A model generated the notes under the pieces. It was given only the letters and a program-made list of their open reading frames with translations, was not told where the DNA came from and made no database searches. The position numbers and the translations under genes are program-made. 7,830 nucleotides of DNA from contig JANXCJ010000091.1 of assembly GCA_025060275.1 (NCBI GenBank), positions 1 through 7,830 of the forward strand, given 5' to 3'. The stretch comes from Bacteroidia bacterium (GTDB lineage Bacteria; Bacteroidota; Bacteroidia; SpSt-205). Shown here one piece after another: positions 1-6,589 of this stretch (the first letter of the stretch is position 1; each line of letters opens with the position of its first letter).

Positions 1-1856
1 GCGAGTCTTGCCTGGATGCGGCGATGGTTCCATTCGCGCAGAGCTATGGCCCCTAATATACCTAATCCCAATATAAAAAGGATGCCGAGTCGGGCTGTCC
101 ACGTATCATACCAGGGTGGCAAAACATAGATTTCCCATTCTACTTGTGGTGTATGCTTATACCACGGATGAGAAGCCCATACTCTGACTTTCGTGAGCCC
201 AGGACGACTAAGAGCAAATACAAAGAAGGGATGCTTCAGGTGATAGGGAGGATTCTCGCCTACCTGTGTCCATACCTGCATAAGCTCGGGTAAGAAGAGT
301 GCCTTCGTATCCCATTCTAATTCTATAAATGATTTGTCCTGCGGCAGAGAAAGATGTCCTTTTTTTTCTACCTTCAGTCCGGGTCCTTTTAGGGAAGCTA
401 CGAGGCGCAGGGGGGGTAAATAGCCCCGCTGAGGTACATACGCCAAAAGCCCCAGCGAAGTAGCCAGGAAAAGGGTATCTCCTTTCTTGAAGACCATCAA
501 GGGCTTACCCCATTCAAAGGGTATAGGGGGAAATCCTGTAAGCCAGGGAGGAATACTCAAAGTATCCTCTACTACGCTTCCCCTTACTCTCAGCCAGCGC
601 AGCCCTGTCCGAAAATACCACTGTCCTCCATAAAAGACTCCCTCTTCTGGCTGAAAGGCAAGAGAGAAGGTTTGCCACTGTTTCTCTTCCCACTTGTATA
701 GACTTGAAGACCTCCACGCCCATAAGCATCCTCCTTCCCATCCTAGCCGATGGATGGGCTGCTTGAAATCATATCTATACTCTTTATTATCTATTCGTAT
801 TACTACTTGTGAGCCTACTGCCCATGCAATCCTATTTCCCTCTGAAGCTACGGCACTTACGTATTTATTCCTTTCTGCCCATATATTTCCCTTCTCTTCT
901 AAAAGGCCTATTGGAGTAGCCCATATCCAGTACCCTTGGTACAGAGCTGCTTGAATGAGTGTAGCAGAGTAGCGACGAGAGCCTGTAGGAAAGAGTGCCG
1001 TTTCTCCTTGCCATGCTGTCCACCTACTCTCTTGAAGAGCTATGTTTGTAATGGGAATATTCCAGCGCATTACCCATCTTACGGGTACTCGGGGATAGAG
1101 GACTGTATAGGATGTCGGAGTAATAAGGCAAACTACTCCTGAATTGTTATTCTCTACGCCTGCGTAGAGAGGTTGAGAGCTCTCCCAAAGCACTGTTTTG
1201 TTGGGACACGCTAAGAGGGTATTTTCAGTAGCTAAGTAGGGCCCCACCCAGAAACGGCCCATAGCTTTTTTCTCAGGTAACCCTGAAAGCTTATACACTT
1301 CTCCTCTTTCTGTAATTCCCCAAAGTCCATCATACTGTTGCACCAATTCCACCCAAGACTGCCGAGGTAGCTTTATTTTGTGGACTGTGGGCCAAAATTG
1401 GAGAGAGTCTTGCCATAATAAGAGTGCTTTATCCTTACTTACACCTACCCATCTGCCTTTCAGATAGGAGACTTTAAGTTGATTTCCCTTCAACTCAACC
1501 CATGCACAGGCGTGGGTGCCTTGTGCAGCTATGCCAGAAGGAATAACCCACAACCGATATATCCATCCTATCCCCGAGATGCGAATCGGAGAGAGACTTG
1601 GCAACCGTCCCCAATAAATCACATTTAGCCCTCCGAGTAGAATTGTGTCCCCGGAGAATGAGGCCCCTGTTCGCACCTCCTCTGGTAAGCGAAGGATTTC
1701 CCTCCACGCCCCTCTTTCTAACTGCCAGATTCGTCTGCCATCTCCCGCATAAAGTCCTCCTAAGTCTGTAGTTAGGGGGAAGGCATAGGGTCCCCATCTC
1801 CCCATAGGTGCTGCCCAGCTCTCCCATACTAAGACAAGCCACAGTATGCATCCCAC
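1..1856 (-). CDS. Propeller/Y_Y_Y-type membrane sensor, N-terminal part (runs off left edge)
   Basis: Reading the minus strand from GTG at 1856 gives 618 codons with no stop, continuing past base 1, so the C-terminus is missing. An in-frame TAG (1863-1865) leaves GTG as the only plausible early start. The N-terminus (MGCILWLVLVWESWAA) looks like a signal peptide, though it lacks basic residues. The next ~450 residues are Trp-rich with propeller-like strands such as GLWGITERGEVY (~175), GYWIWATPIGLL (~310) and TLFLATSLGLLAYVP (~460). Residues ~505-577 resemble a Y_Y_Y domain. PPWYDTW (~579), a membrane helix (~586-605) and a basic segment (REWNHRRIQAR) follow. This order is typical of Bacteroidota two-component sensors with periplasmic Reg_prop repeats. 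A histidine kinase or another signalling module would be expected after the helix but lies outside the window. The ligand is unknown. It is transcribed divergently from the HMA-like and propeller genes. Confidence 0.8.
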   Translation of the reverse strand, partial: MGCILWLVLVWESWAAPMGRWGPYAFPLTTDLGGLYAGDGRRIWQLERGAWREILRLPEEVRTGASFSGDTILLGGLNVIYWGRLPSLSPIRISGIGWIYRLWVIPSGIAAQGTHACAWVELKGNQLKVSYLKGRWVGVSKDKALLLWQDSLQFWPTVHKIKLPRQSWVELVQQYDGLWGITERGEVYKLSGLPEKKAMGRFWVGPYLATENTLLACPNKTVLWESSQPLYAGVENNNSGVVCLITPTSYTVLYPRVPVRWVMRWNIPITNIALQESRWTAWQGETALFPTGSRRYSATLIQAALYQGYWIWATPIGLLEEKGNIWAERNKYVSAVASEGNRIAWAVGSQVVIRIDNKEYRYDFKQPIHRLGWEGGCLWAWRSSSLYKWEEKQWQTFSLAFQPEEGVFYGGQWYFRTGLRWLRVRGSVVEDTLSIPPWLTGFPPIPFEWGKPLMVFKKGDTLFLATSLGLLAYVPQRGYLPPLRLVASLKGPGLKVEKKGHLSLPQDKSFIELEWDTKALFLPELMQVWTQVGENPPYHLKHPFFVFALSRPGLTKVRVWASHPWYKHTPQVEWEIYVLPPWYDTWTARLGILFILGLGILGAIALREWNHRRIQARL

Positions 1857-1951
1857 CGCAAACTAAAATATGAGGGAAAGTTTGTATGGTTGCTTCATAC
1901 GTGGTATAAGATGGCGAGTAGGCATGGGGGTATCGTTTAGGAGAAAGTTTA

Positions 1952-1959
1952 TATATTTG
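1952..1959 (+). promoter_or_regulatory. Putative Bacteroidota -7 promoter element (TATATTTG)
   Basis: TATATTTG matches the Bacteroidota -7 consensus TAnnTTTG at all fixed positions and lies in the 107-base divergent gap between the sensor and the HMA-like gene. Only four bases separate it from the ATG at 1964, so a start point 5-7 bases downstream of the box would give an almost leaderless mRNA. I see no clear TTTG element at the usual -33 distance, which lowers confidence. Confidence 0.4.
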
Positions 1960-1963
1960 CCCC

Positions 1964-2362
1964 ATGCATGTCACCCTTCTGCTTTTAGGAGTAGCCCTTA
2001 TAGGCGTAAGTAGGGCAAGTGATGAAAAGGCTTCCAAGATGGTGTTAAGGATGGAAAAAAATCAGGTAGAAGTAGCGGAAAAAGCCCTTTCTGCCCTCAA
2101 AGGCATCAAGTCTACCCATTATGACGAAAGCAAAGGGGAGCTAACTGTACTCTATCATAAGCCCACCTTAGGATGTTGCAGCCAGATCCATGCCGCACTC
2201 CAAAAGTCAGGAGTGAAATATACACTAGTCTCCAATCAAGAAGTACCCGCCTGTATAGGTGAAGAAAAAGAACATTCTGACTCTCACCTTTGCGCTGGGA
2301 AGAAAGGGGGCAAGTGTTGTACGAAGCACAAGAAGAGCTCAAAGGGATGCAAAGTTTCATAA
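1964..2362 (+). CDS. Small exported HMA-like, Cys/His-rich putative metal-binding protein
   Basis: The product has 132 residues. Residues 1-18 (MHVTLLLLGVALIGVSRA) form a short signal peptide. Residues ~24-90 follow the beta-alpha-beta-beta-alpha-beta pattern of heavy-metal-associated (HMA) domains: KMVLRM, helix VEVAEKALSALKGI, strands THYDES/GELTVLYH, helix CSQIHAALQKSG, strand KYTLVS. The usual MxCxxC loop between strand 1 and helix 1 is absent; a Cys pair with a nearby His (GCCSQIH, 70-76) sits at the start of helix 2. The C-terminal ~35 residues are Lys-rich with Cys97, 110, 118, 119, 129 and His104, 108, 122, suggesting a metal-binding tail. It may be a periplasmic metal chaperone or sequestering protein; the metal is unknown. 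No good Shine-Dalgarno is placed for this ATG (AGGAG lies 20 bases away). It is followed after 17 bases by the propeller gene, probably in one transcript. Confidence 0.7.
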   Translation: MHVTLLLLGVALIGVSRASDEKASKMVLRMEKNQVEVAEKALSALKGIKSTHYDESKGELTVLYHKPTLGCCSQIHAALQKSGVKYTLVSNQEVPACIGEEKEHSDSHLCAGKKGGKCCTKHKKSSKGCKVS

Positions 2363-2379
2363 GTAAAAATAATCTGAGT

Positions 2380-3741
2380 ATGAGCAGTAAAGTGATTATA
2401 ATCGGACTCTGCTTGAGCCTGTGGGCTCAAACCTGGCAAGATGTAGGTGGGGGCGTGAACAACCTCGTAAATGTGATATATCCTCACAATGGGGTACTAT
2501 ACGTCGGCGGCCAATTTAGCTCCGTAGGCAGTACAAATCTTACGGCATATGGCATTGCAAAATATACGCCCTCGCAGGGGTGGTCTACGGTAGGCCCTGG
2601 AACAGGAGCAGGAGGCACAGGCCAGGTATATGCCATTACGGAATACCAAGGTAAGATAATCGTAGGAGGAGAATTTAGTGGAATAGGGAATAGCTCAGCC
2701 CAAAATCTGGCTGCTTATGACCCTGTCACAAATACCTGGAGCGCAGTGGGTGGGGGCGTTAGTGGCCCTGTGTATGCATTAGCTGTCTATGATGGAGAAC
2801 TTCTAGTAGGAGGCGGATTTACACAGGTAGGTAACCCCCCTCAATCTATTTCATACTTCGCAAGGTGGAATGGCTCTCAGTGGCTTCCTCCAGATCCTAC
2901 ACAAACTACTCAACTACTAATGGGAGGGGTACCCCGTGCATTTGTGGAATTTCAAAACAAGCTATATGTAGCGGGTAGCTTCATAGCAGCTTACTATAAT
3001 CAGACCCAATATGCCTATTTGGCAATATGGGATAAGAGTCTGCAACAGCTATTACCTGCCTACACCGGACAAGGTCCAAATAATAACATCTGGACTGCTG
3101 CGGTATGGAACAATAAGCTCTACCTGGGCGGAGATTTTACCTTAGCAGGGTCTGCTACGGGTAGACTTGTAACTTATGATGGTTTTCAGTTCGGTAGTGT
3201 ACCAGACGCACCTAACTCAGGAAGTGTGCGAAAAATCCTTCCCGTAGGGAATTCGCTATTTGTAGCAGGAAACTTTACTACGTTAGGGAATGGCACGATC
3301 GTCAATAGGGTTGCTCAGCTTTTTACCAATGGTGCATGGAGTGCTTTGGCAAATGGCATAGGCCCTTTGGTTGTTAGTGCTTTAGCATGGGATAACAATA
3401 TCCTTTTCGTGGGAGGTAATTTCACGCAAGATGGGAGTGGAAGCATAAATCTGTCCTATATCGCTCAAATGGGGGGGCTTGGCACTTCTCTTCTATCCCA
3501 TGAAGCTGTACAGCTTGTTTCTGAGGCTGTGGGCACGTACCTGGTTAGTCCTACTGGGATAGAAAGTTGTGACCTGCGACTAGTGGATATGGCTGGGCGC
3601 CTAGTATGGGAGAAAAATGCTTCTATACCGCCTGGTGGGAAACTCCCCATACCCCTACCTGGACCGGGTGTTTATATTCTTCAGGTACAGGGTACCACGG
3701 GACTTCTCCGTAGTTTCAGATTTTACAACAAAGAGTCCTAA
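2380..3741 (+). CDS. Secreted seven-repeat beta-propeller protein with T9SS type A-like sorting domain
   Basis: The product has 453 residues from ATG 2380. That start is chosen because it gives a clean signal peptide (MSSKVIIIGLCLSLWA, likely cleaved before QTW) and follows the upstream stop by 17 bases; earlier in-frame starts lie inside the HMA-like gene. The body has seven repeats of ~46-54 residues, each marked by a strand like YVGGQF: ~41 YVGGQF, 94 IVGGEF, 142 LVGGGF, 196 YVAGSF, 248 YLGGDF, 294 FVAGNF, 343 FVGGNF. These are followed by a small polar loop and an 'aryl-D/N-G-W' turn, suggesting a seven-bladed propeller. Residues ~375-453 resemble a T9SS C-terminal sorting domain: LRLVDMAGRLVWE, PGPGVYILQVQG and a final basic strand, although the usual YPNP is replaced by LVSPTG. 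It is probably surface-attached or released; no catalytic motif is visible, so a binding or adhesion role is only a guess. Confidence 0.8.
   Translation: MSSKVIIIGLCLSLWAQTWQDVGGGVNNLVNVIYPHNGVLYVGGQFSSVGSTNLTAYGIAKYTPSQGWSTVGPGTGAGGTGQVYAITEYQGKIIVGGEFSGIGNSSAQNLAAYDPVTNTWSAVGGGVSGPVYALAVYDGELLVGGGFTQVGNPPQSISYFARWNGSQWLPPDPTQTTQLLMGGVPRAFVEFQNKLYVAGSFIAAYYNQTQYAYLAIWDKSLQQLLPAYTGQGPNNNIWTAAVWNNKLYLGGDFTLAGSATGRLVTYDGFQFGSVPDAPNSGSVRKILPVGNSLFVAGNFTTLGNGTIVNRVAQLFTNGAWSALANGIGPLVVSALAWDNNILFVGGNFTQDGSGSINLSYIAQMGGLGTSLLSHEAVQLVSEAVGTYLVSPTGIESCDLRLVDMAGRLVWEKNASIPPGGKLPIPLPGPGVYILQVQGTTGLLRSFRFYNKES
2500..3423 (+). repeat. Seven propeller-blade coding repeats
   Basis: Seven degenerate repeats of about 140-160 bases encode the hydrophobic-x-G/A-G-x-F strands of the propeller protein. 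They are conserved as protein rather than DNA. The best-preserved DNA-level similarity is the run coding for the turn WxxVGGGV near 2440 and again near 2740. Confidence 0.65.
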
Positions 3742-3765
3742 TTTTTTGTGGAAACTTAGATCATA

Positions 3766-3816
3766 AGGGTAGGAGAGGGAAAAAGGAGGTTTCCCTTTCC
3801 TGCCCTCAACTTTTTT
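3766..3816 (+). terminator. Intrinsic terminator of the HMA-like/propeller transcription unit
   Basis: Bases 3766-3782 pair with 3790-3806 in a 17-bp stem broken only by two G-U wobbles (3770-3802 and 3775-3797), around a seven-base loop AAGGAGG. A run of six T (3811-3816) begins four bases after the stem. It starts 24 bases after the propeller stop codon. Read on the minus strand, the hairpin is not followed by a T run, so it acts mainly for plus-strand transcription; the same hairpin could still shape the 3' end of the convergent lpd mRNA. Confidence 0.85.
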
Positions 3817-3855
3817 ACCCGAGGAGAGATTTAGTCTATGTACCTAAACCTACCT

Positions 3856-5238
3856 CTAAAGGTGTAGTGCTTCTCCATAACTAGCTGCTAAGGCGGCTTC
3901 TTTTATTGCTTCGCTATAAGTAGGATGTGCGAGGGGGAGGCGGAAAAGGTCCTCCCCGGAGGCTCCGTAAGCCAGGCCCGCTACCCCTATGGCTATCAGA
4001 TCAGCAGCCCTTGCCCCTACAACGTGCATCCCTAAAAGCATATCTGATTGAGCATCTGTCAGAATCTTCACAAAGCCTCGTGTCTCGTGCGCAGCTCTTG
4101 CGCGCCCAGAAGCTCTATAAGGAAACTTCCCAACCCGATATGACCTCCCTTCCCTTCTGAGTTCCTCTTCTGTATAGCCTACACTAGCTATTTCGGGCCA
4201 TATATAAACGACTGAGGGAATACAGCGATAATCCAAGTGAGGCTTATACCCAGCTAAGCGTTCTGCTACATATATTCCTTCTTCGCTTGCTTTGTGAGCA
4301 AGCATGGCGCCGCGAACTACATCTCCTACAGCATAGATGTGGGGCAGAGCCGTTTGGAGAGTGTCATTTACAGGGATACGACCTCTATCATCTAGTGAGA
4401 TACCTGCCTTTTCTAACTCTAATCCCTCCGTGTATGGTTTTCTTCCTACAGCTACAAGTACATAGTCTGCTTCTATTTTCAAAGTTTCTCCTCCCTGACG
4501 GGGCATCACTTGAACCTCAATTGAGTGGGGGAGCAGTTCAGCAGAGTGAGCTACATGACCCAATAAAATTTTAGCCCCATAGTCTGTACTAAGTATACGA
4601 CGAGTTTCCTCAGCAGCATCCGCATCCATCCCCGGCAGGAGACGGTCCATGAACTCAATGATAATAACCTCACTCCCCAACCGACCAAAAATAGAAGCCA
4701 TCTCCACCCCTATCACCCCGCCACCTATAATCAATAATCGCTTAGGTACTTCTGGAAGGCTCAGAGCCTCCGTGGAGGTGATGATACGCTTCTTGTCAAT
4801 GGGTATGTTTGGAAGAGAAGCCGGCTTAGACCCCGTAGCTATAATAAAGTTCTTTCCATAAAGCTTCGGTCCTCCCTCTACGATCACTTCATTAGCAGAG
4901 ATAAAGCGTGCATGTCCATGATAAACGGCAATTTTATTTTTCCGCATAAGATATTCTACCCCTCCTATTGTCTGCTTGACTACCTGGCTCTTTCTTGCAA
5001 GCATTTTCTGCCAATTCAGAGAGACTTGGCTTACTTCTATCCCGTGTTCGTTGAGGTGCTTAGCTACTTCAAAGTACTTTTCTGATGAGTCTAAGAGGGC
5101 TTTGGAGGGAATACAGCCTACATTCAGGCATGTCCCTCCTAAGGTTGGATATCTCTCTACCAGAGCGACTGAAAGTTTGAGTTGAGCGGCACGCAAGGCG
5201 GCTACATAGCCACCTGGCCCGCTTCCTATGACAACCAA
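3856..5238 (-). CDS. lpd: Dihydrolipoamide dehydrogenase (E3)
   Basis: This FAD enzyme reoxidises the dihydrolipoyl groups of 2-oxoacid dehydrogenase complexes and the glycine cleavage system, reducing NAD+, in the cytoplasm. The 460 residues are near the usual family length. Visible landmarks in order: FAD Rossmann motif GSGPGGYVAA (5-14); redox-active disulfide in GGTCLNVGCIPSK (Cys37, Cys42); ATGSKP (134-139); NAD-binding GGGVIGVEMASIFG (172-185); second FAD motif IYAVGDV (301-307); dimerisation domain from ~338; and the catalytic pair in HPTYSE (His438, Glu443). The start is the TTG at 5236-5238, preceded by GGAG nine bases away. Family members usually begin M-x-YDxVVIGSG; here in-frame codons for Y and D precede the TTG, but a TAG precedes them, so the protein lacks 2-4 usual N-terminal residues. 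No E1 or E2 gene is adjacent. It is convergent with the propeller gene and divergent from the epimerase. Confidence 0.95.
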   Translation of the reverse strand: MVVIGSGPGGYVAALRAAQLKLSVALVERYPTLGGTCLNVGCIPSKALLDSSEKYFEVAKHLNEHGIEVSQVSLNWQKMLARKSQVVKQTIGGVEYLMRKNKIAVYHGHARFISANEVIVEGGPKLYGKNFIIATGSKPASLPNIPIDKKRIITSTEALSLPEVPKRLLIIGGGVIGVEMASIFGRLGSEVIIIEFMDRLLPGMDADAAEETRRILSTDYGAKILLGHVAHSAELLPHSIEVQVMPRQGGETLKIEADYVLVAVGRKPYTEGLELEKAGISLDDRGRIPVNDTLQTALPHIYAVGDVVRGAMLAHKASEEGIYVAERLAGYKPHLDYRCIPSVVYIWPEIASVGYTEEELRREGRSYRVGKFPYRASGRARAAHETRGFVKILTDAQSDMLLGMHVVGARAADLIAIGVAGLAYGASGEDLFRLPLAHPTYSEAIKEAALAASYGEALHL

Positions 5239-5247
5239 GTCGTACTA

Positions 5248-5251
5248 CTCC
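5248..5251 (-). promoter_or_regulatory. Ribosome binding site of lpd
   Basis: Read on the minus strand this is GGAG (within TTGGAG), nine bases before the TTG at 5236-5238. It is the best-placed Shine-Dalgarno match in the window and is the main reason to accept TTG as the lpd start, since an in-frame TAG at 5245-5247 excludes anything further upstream. Confidence 0.5.
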
Positions 5252-5333
5252 AATTAGATAAGGTACGGCTTTTGAGGCAGCTTGCTATTACTTTGCATCT
5301 CTCTATGGTGAAAAAGAAGCTGTCTCTCCCCTT

Positions 5334-5341
5334 TACCTTTG
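5334..5341 (+). promoter_or_regulatory. Putative Bacteroidota -7 promoter element (TACCTTTG)
   Basis: TACCTTTG is a full match to TAnnTTTG in the 110-base gap between the divergent lpd and epimerase genes. It ends seven bases before the epimerase ATG at 5349, so the 5' leader would be only a few bases at most. No convincing -33 TTTG is seen at the expected distance. It could drive the epimerase and read on into the pst genes. Confidence 0.45.
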
Positions 5342-5348
5342 AGGGCTA

Positions 5349-5759
5349 ATGGAGGCGTTAGACCACATAGGTATAGTCGTAAATAGTTCGGAAGAAATTC
5401 TACTCTGGGAGAAGCTATTGGGACGCTCTCCCTTCCATGTAGAGGAGAGGCTTGAGGAAGGCATAAAGTCCTACCTTTTCCAAGTAGGCTCCACGAGGAT
5501 AGAACTAATACAGCAAGACATAGAGAGGGAGTCTAAATTGCCCTTTTTGGGGGAGAATAAAGAAAAAATACATCACGTAGCATTTTATGTAGAAGAACTT
5601 AGCAAAGAATGCGAGCGCCTCAAAGAAATCGGCTTTATACCTCTCTGCGACAATCCTTACTCTACTTCCTTGGGCATGGAGGGTATGGCGTTTCTCCCTG
5701 CAGGTGAGAGTAAATTTGTAATAGAAATAGTTAGTTTCTCTAACAAAAAATTTACATAA
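5349..5759 (+). CDS. mce: Probable methylmalonyl-CoA epimerase (VOC/glyoxalase superfamily)
   Basis: The enzyme would interconvert (R)- and (S)-methylmalonyl-CoA in the cytoplasm, linking propionyl-CoA and succinyl-CoA. The 136 residues match the family's size and its duplicated beta-alpha-beta-beta-beta layout. Visible features: DHIGIVV (5-11) with candidate metal ligand His6; FQVGSTRIELIQ (44-55); KIHHVAFYVEEL (73-84), in which the second His of IHH is the expected ligand; a helix KECERLKEIGF (86-96); and the final strand FVIEIVSF with Glu126. The epimerase-typical block before IHH (usually SPIxKFL...GEGIHH) is recognisable as LPFLGENKEKIHH but is diverged. The methylmalonyl-CoA mutase genes are not in view. 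Another VOC enzyme such as a lactoylglutathione lyase is possible but fits less well. pstS begins 23 bases after its stop, on the same strand. Confidence 0.75.
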   Translation: MEALDHIGIVVNSSEEILLWEKLLGRSPFHVEERLEEGIKSYLFQVGSTRIELIQQDIERESKLPFLGENKEKIHHVAFYVEELSKECERLKEIGFIPLCDNPYSTSLGMEGMAFLPAGESKFVIEIVSFSNKKFT

Positions 5760-5782
5760 GGTATGCAGTTTTGTATCTGAGA

Positions 5783-6589
5783 ATGAGATTCCTCTGGAGT
5801 GCGCTATTTTTTCTAGGGGGGTGCGCACGGCGGGAATTAATTACCATAAGGGGGAGTGATACTGTCTTGCCTTTGAGCCAGACTTTTGCAGAAGCATTTA
5901 TGAGTCAAGGGAGAGACGTGCTTGTGAGTGTTACGGGGGGAGGGAGTGGGGTAGGGATTGCCGCTCTCTTGCGGAGAGATACAGATATCGCAATGTCCTC
6001 TCGTCCTCTCAAGTTGGGGGAAAGGCTCAAGTTTGCCGCTGCAGGAAGAGCTATAAGGGAAGATACAGTAGGTTGGGATGTTCTTGCGATCTGTGTTCAT
6101 CCTTCTAATCCCGTGCAGCGAATTTCCCGAGCTCAGATAGCTGACATTTATACAGGCAGAATCAGGAATTGGAAGGATTTAGGTGGCCCAGATATGCCTA
6201 TCTTACCTTATTCTCGTGAGTCAAGCTCTGGTACTTTTGAATTTTTTCGGGAATATATTCTGAAGGGCGGTGACTTTGCTCCTCACGTGCGGTTTATTCC
6301 GGCTACAGGTATGCTTGTCCAGTCACTTTCCCAGACTGCAGGTGCAATAGGGTATGTCGGGATAGCTTATGTAAATCCCCAGGTCAAAGTATTAGCCGTA
6401 GCGCAAGATGGTGATACTATTTATTTCTATCCAGCTCGTTCAAGGTCAGAGCTCCAAAGGTATCCTATTGCCCGTCCTCTTCTATACTATTACGAAAACC
6501 CGAGTAAAAGGGGTGTAGAAGAGTTTCTGCGCTTTGTACATTCAGAGGAAGGGCGGGCTATCGTGAGTCGCGTTGGATATGTGCCATGA
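5783..6589 (+). CDS. pstS: Phosphate-binding lipoprotein PstS of the Pst ABC importer
   Basis: PstS captures inorganic phosphate outside the inner membrane and delivers it to PstCA. The start is ATG 5783, giving MRFLWSALFFLGGCARRE: a lipoprotein signal with lipobox LGGC and acylated Cys14. The 268 residues contain the family landmarks: IRGSDTVLPL (22-31), VTGGGSGVGIA (50-60, binding loop), IAMSSRPLK (69-77), VHPSNPV (105-111), IYTGRIRNWKDLGG (122-135), the phosphate-contacting RESSSGTFEFF (145-155) and GAIGYVGIAYV (187-197). Together these form the two lobes of a PBP_like_2/PstS fold. A TTG at 5771 would add four residues before the signal and is less likely. The stop codon overlaps the pstC start (ATGA). 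Phosphate-starvation control is expected from the family, but I see no recognisable operator. Confidence 0.93.
   Translation: MRFLWSALFFLGGCARRELITIRGSDTVLPLSQTFAEAFMSQGRDVLVSVTGGGSGVGIAALLRRDTDIAMSSRPLKLGERLKFAAAGRAIREDTVGWDVLAICVHPSNPVQRISRAQIADIYTGRIRNWKDLGGPDMPILPYSRESSSGTFEFFREYILKGGDFAPHVRFIPATGMLVQSLSQTAGAIGYVGIAYVNPQVKVLAVAQDGDTIYFYPARSRSELQRYPIARPLLYYYENPSKRGVEEFLRFVHSEEGRAIVSRVGYVP

Noticed and set aside
1859..1866. TTAGTTTG on the minus strand as a promoter for the sensor
   Set aside because: It mismatches the consensus at a fixed position and lies only two bases from the GTG, so transcription would start inside the gene.
1884..1900. Inverted repeat GTATG-N7-CATAC in the divergent gap as an operator
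   Set aside because: Five-base arms are common by chance in a gap this size and no second copy was found, so it is not listed as a feature.
1495..2037. A 180-codon minus-strand frame across the start of the sensor and the HMA-like gene
   Set aside because: It overlaps the convincing sensor frame on the same strand and the start of the HMA-like gene on the other. Its translation is rich in Arg, Cys and Ser with no recognisable domain. It is a shadow frame.
2290..2379. An upstream ATG extending the propeller protein by 30 residues
   Set aside because: It would overlap the last 73 bases of the HMA-like gene and place a charged stretch ahead of an otherwise perfect signal peptide. ATG 2380 is better.
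3742..3855. Small gene in the convergent gap between the propeller gene and lpd
   Set aside because: No credible reading frame was seen; the gap is explained by the terminator hairpin and its T run.
5771..5782. TTG start adding four residues to PstS
   Set aside because: ATG 5783 gives a compact lipoprotein signal peptide with the correct lipobox, and the TTG sits right against a possible promoter box.
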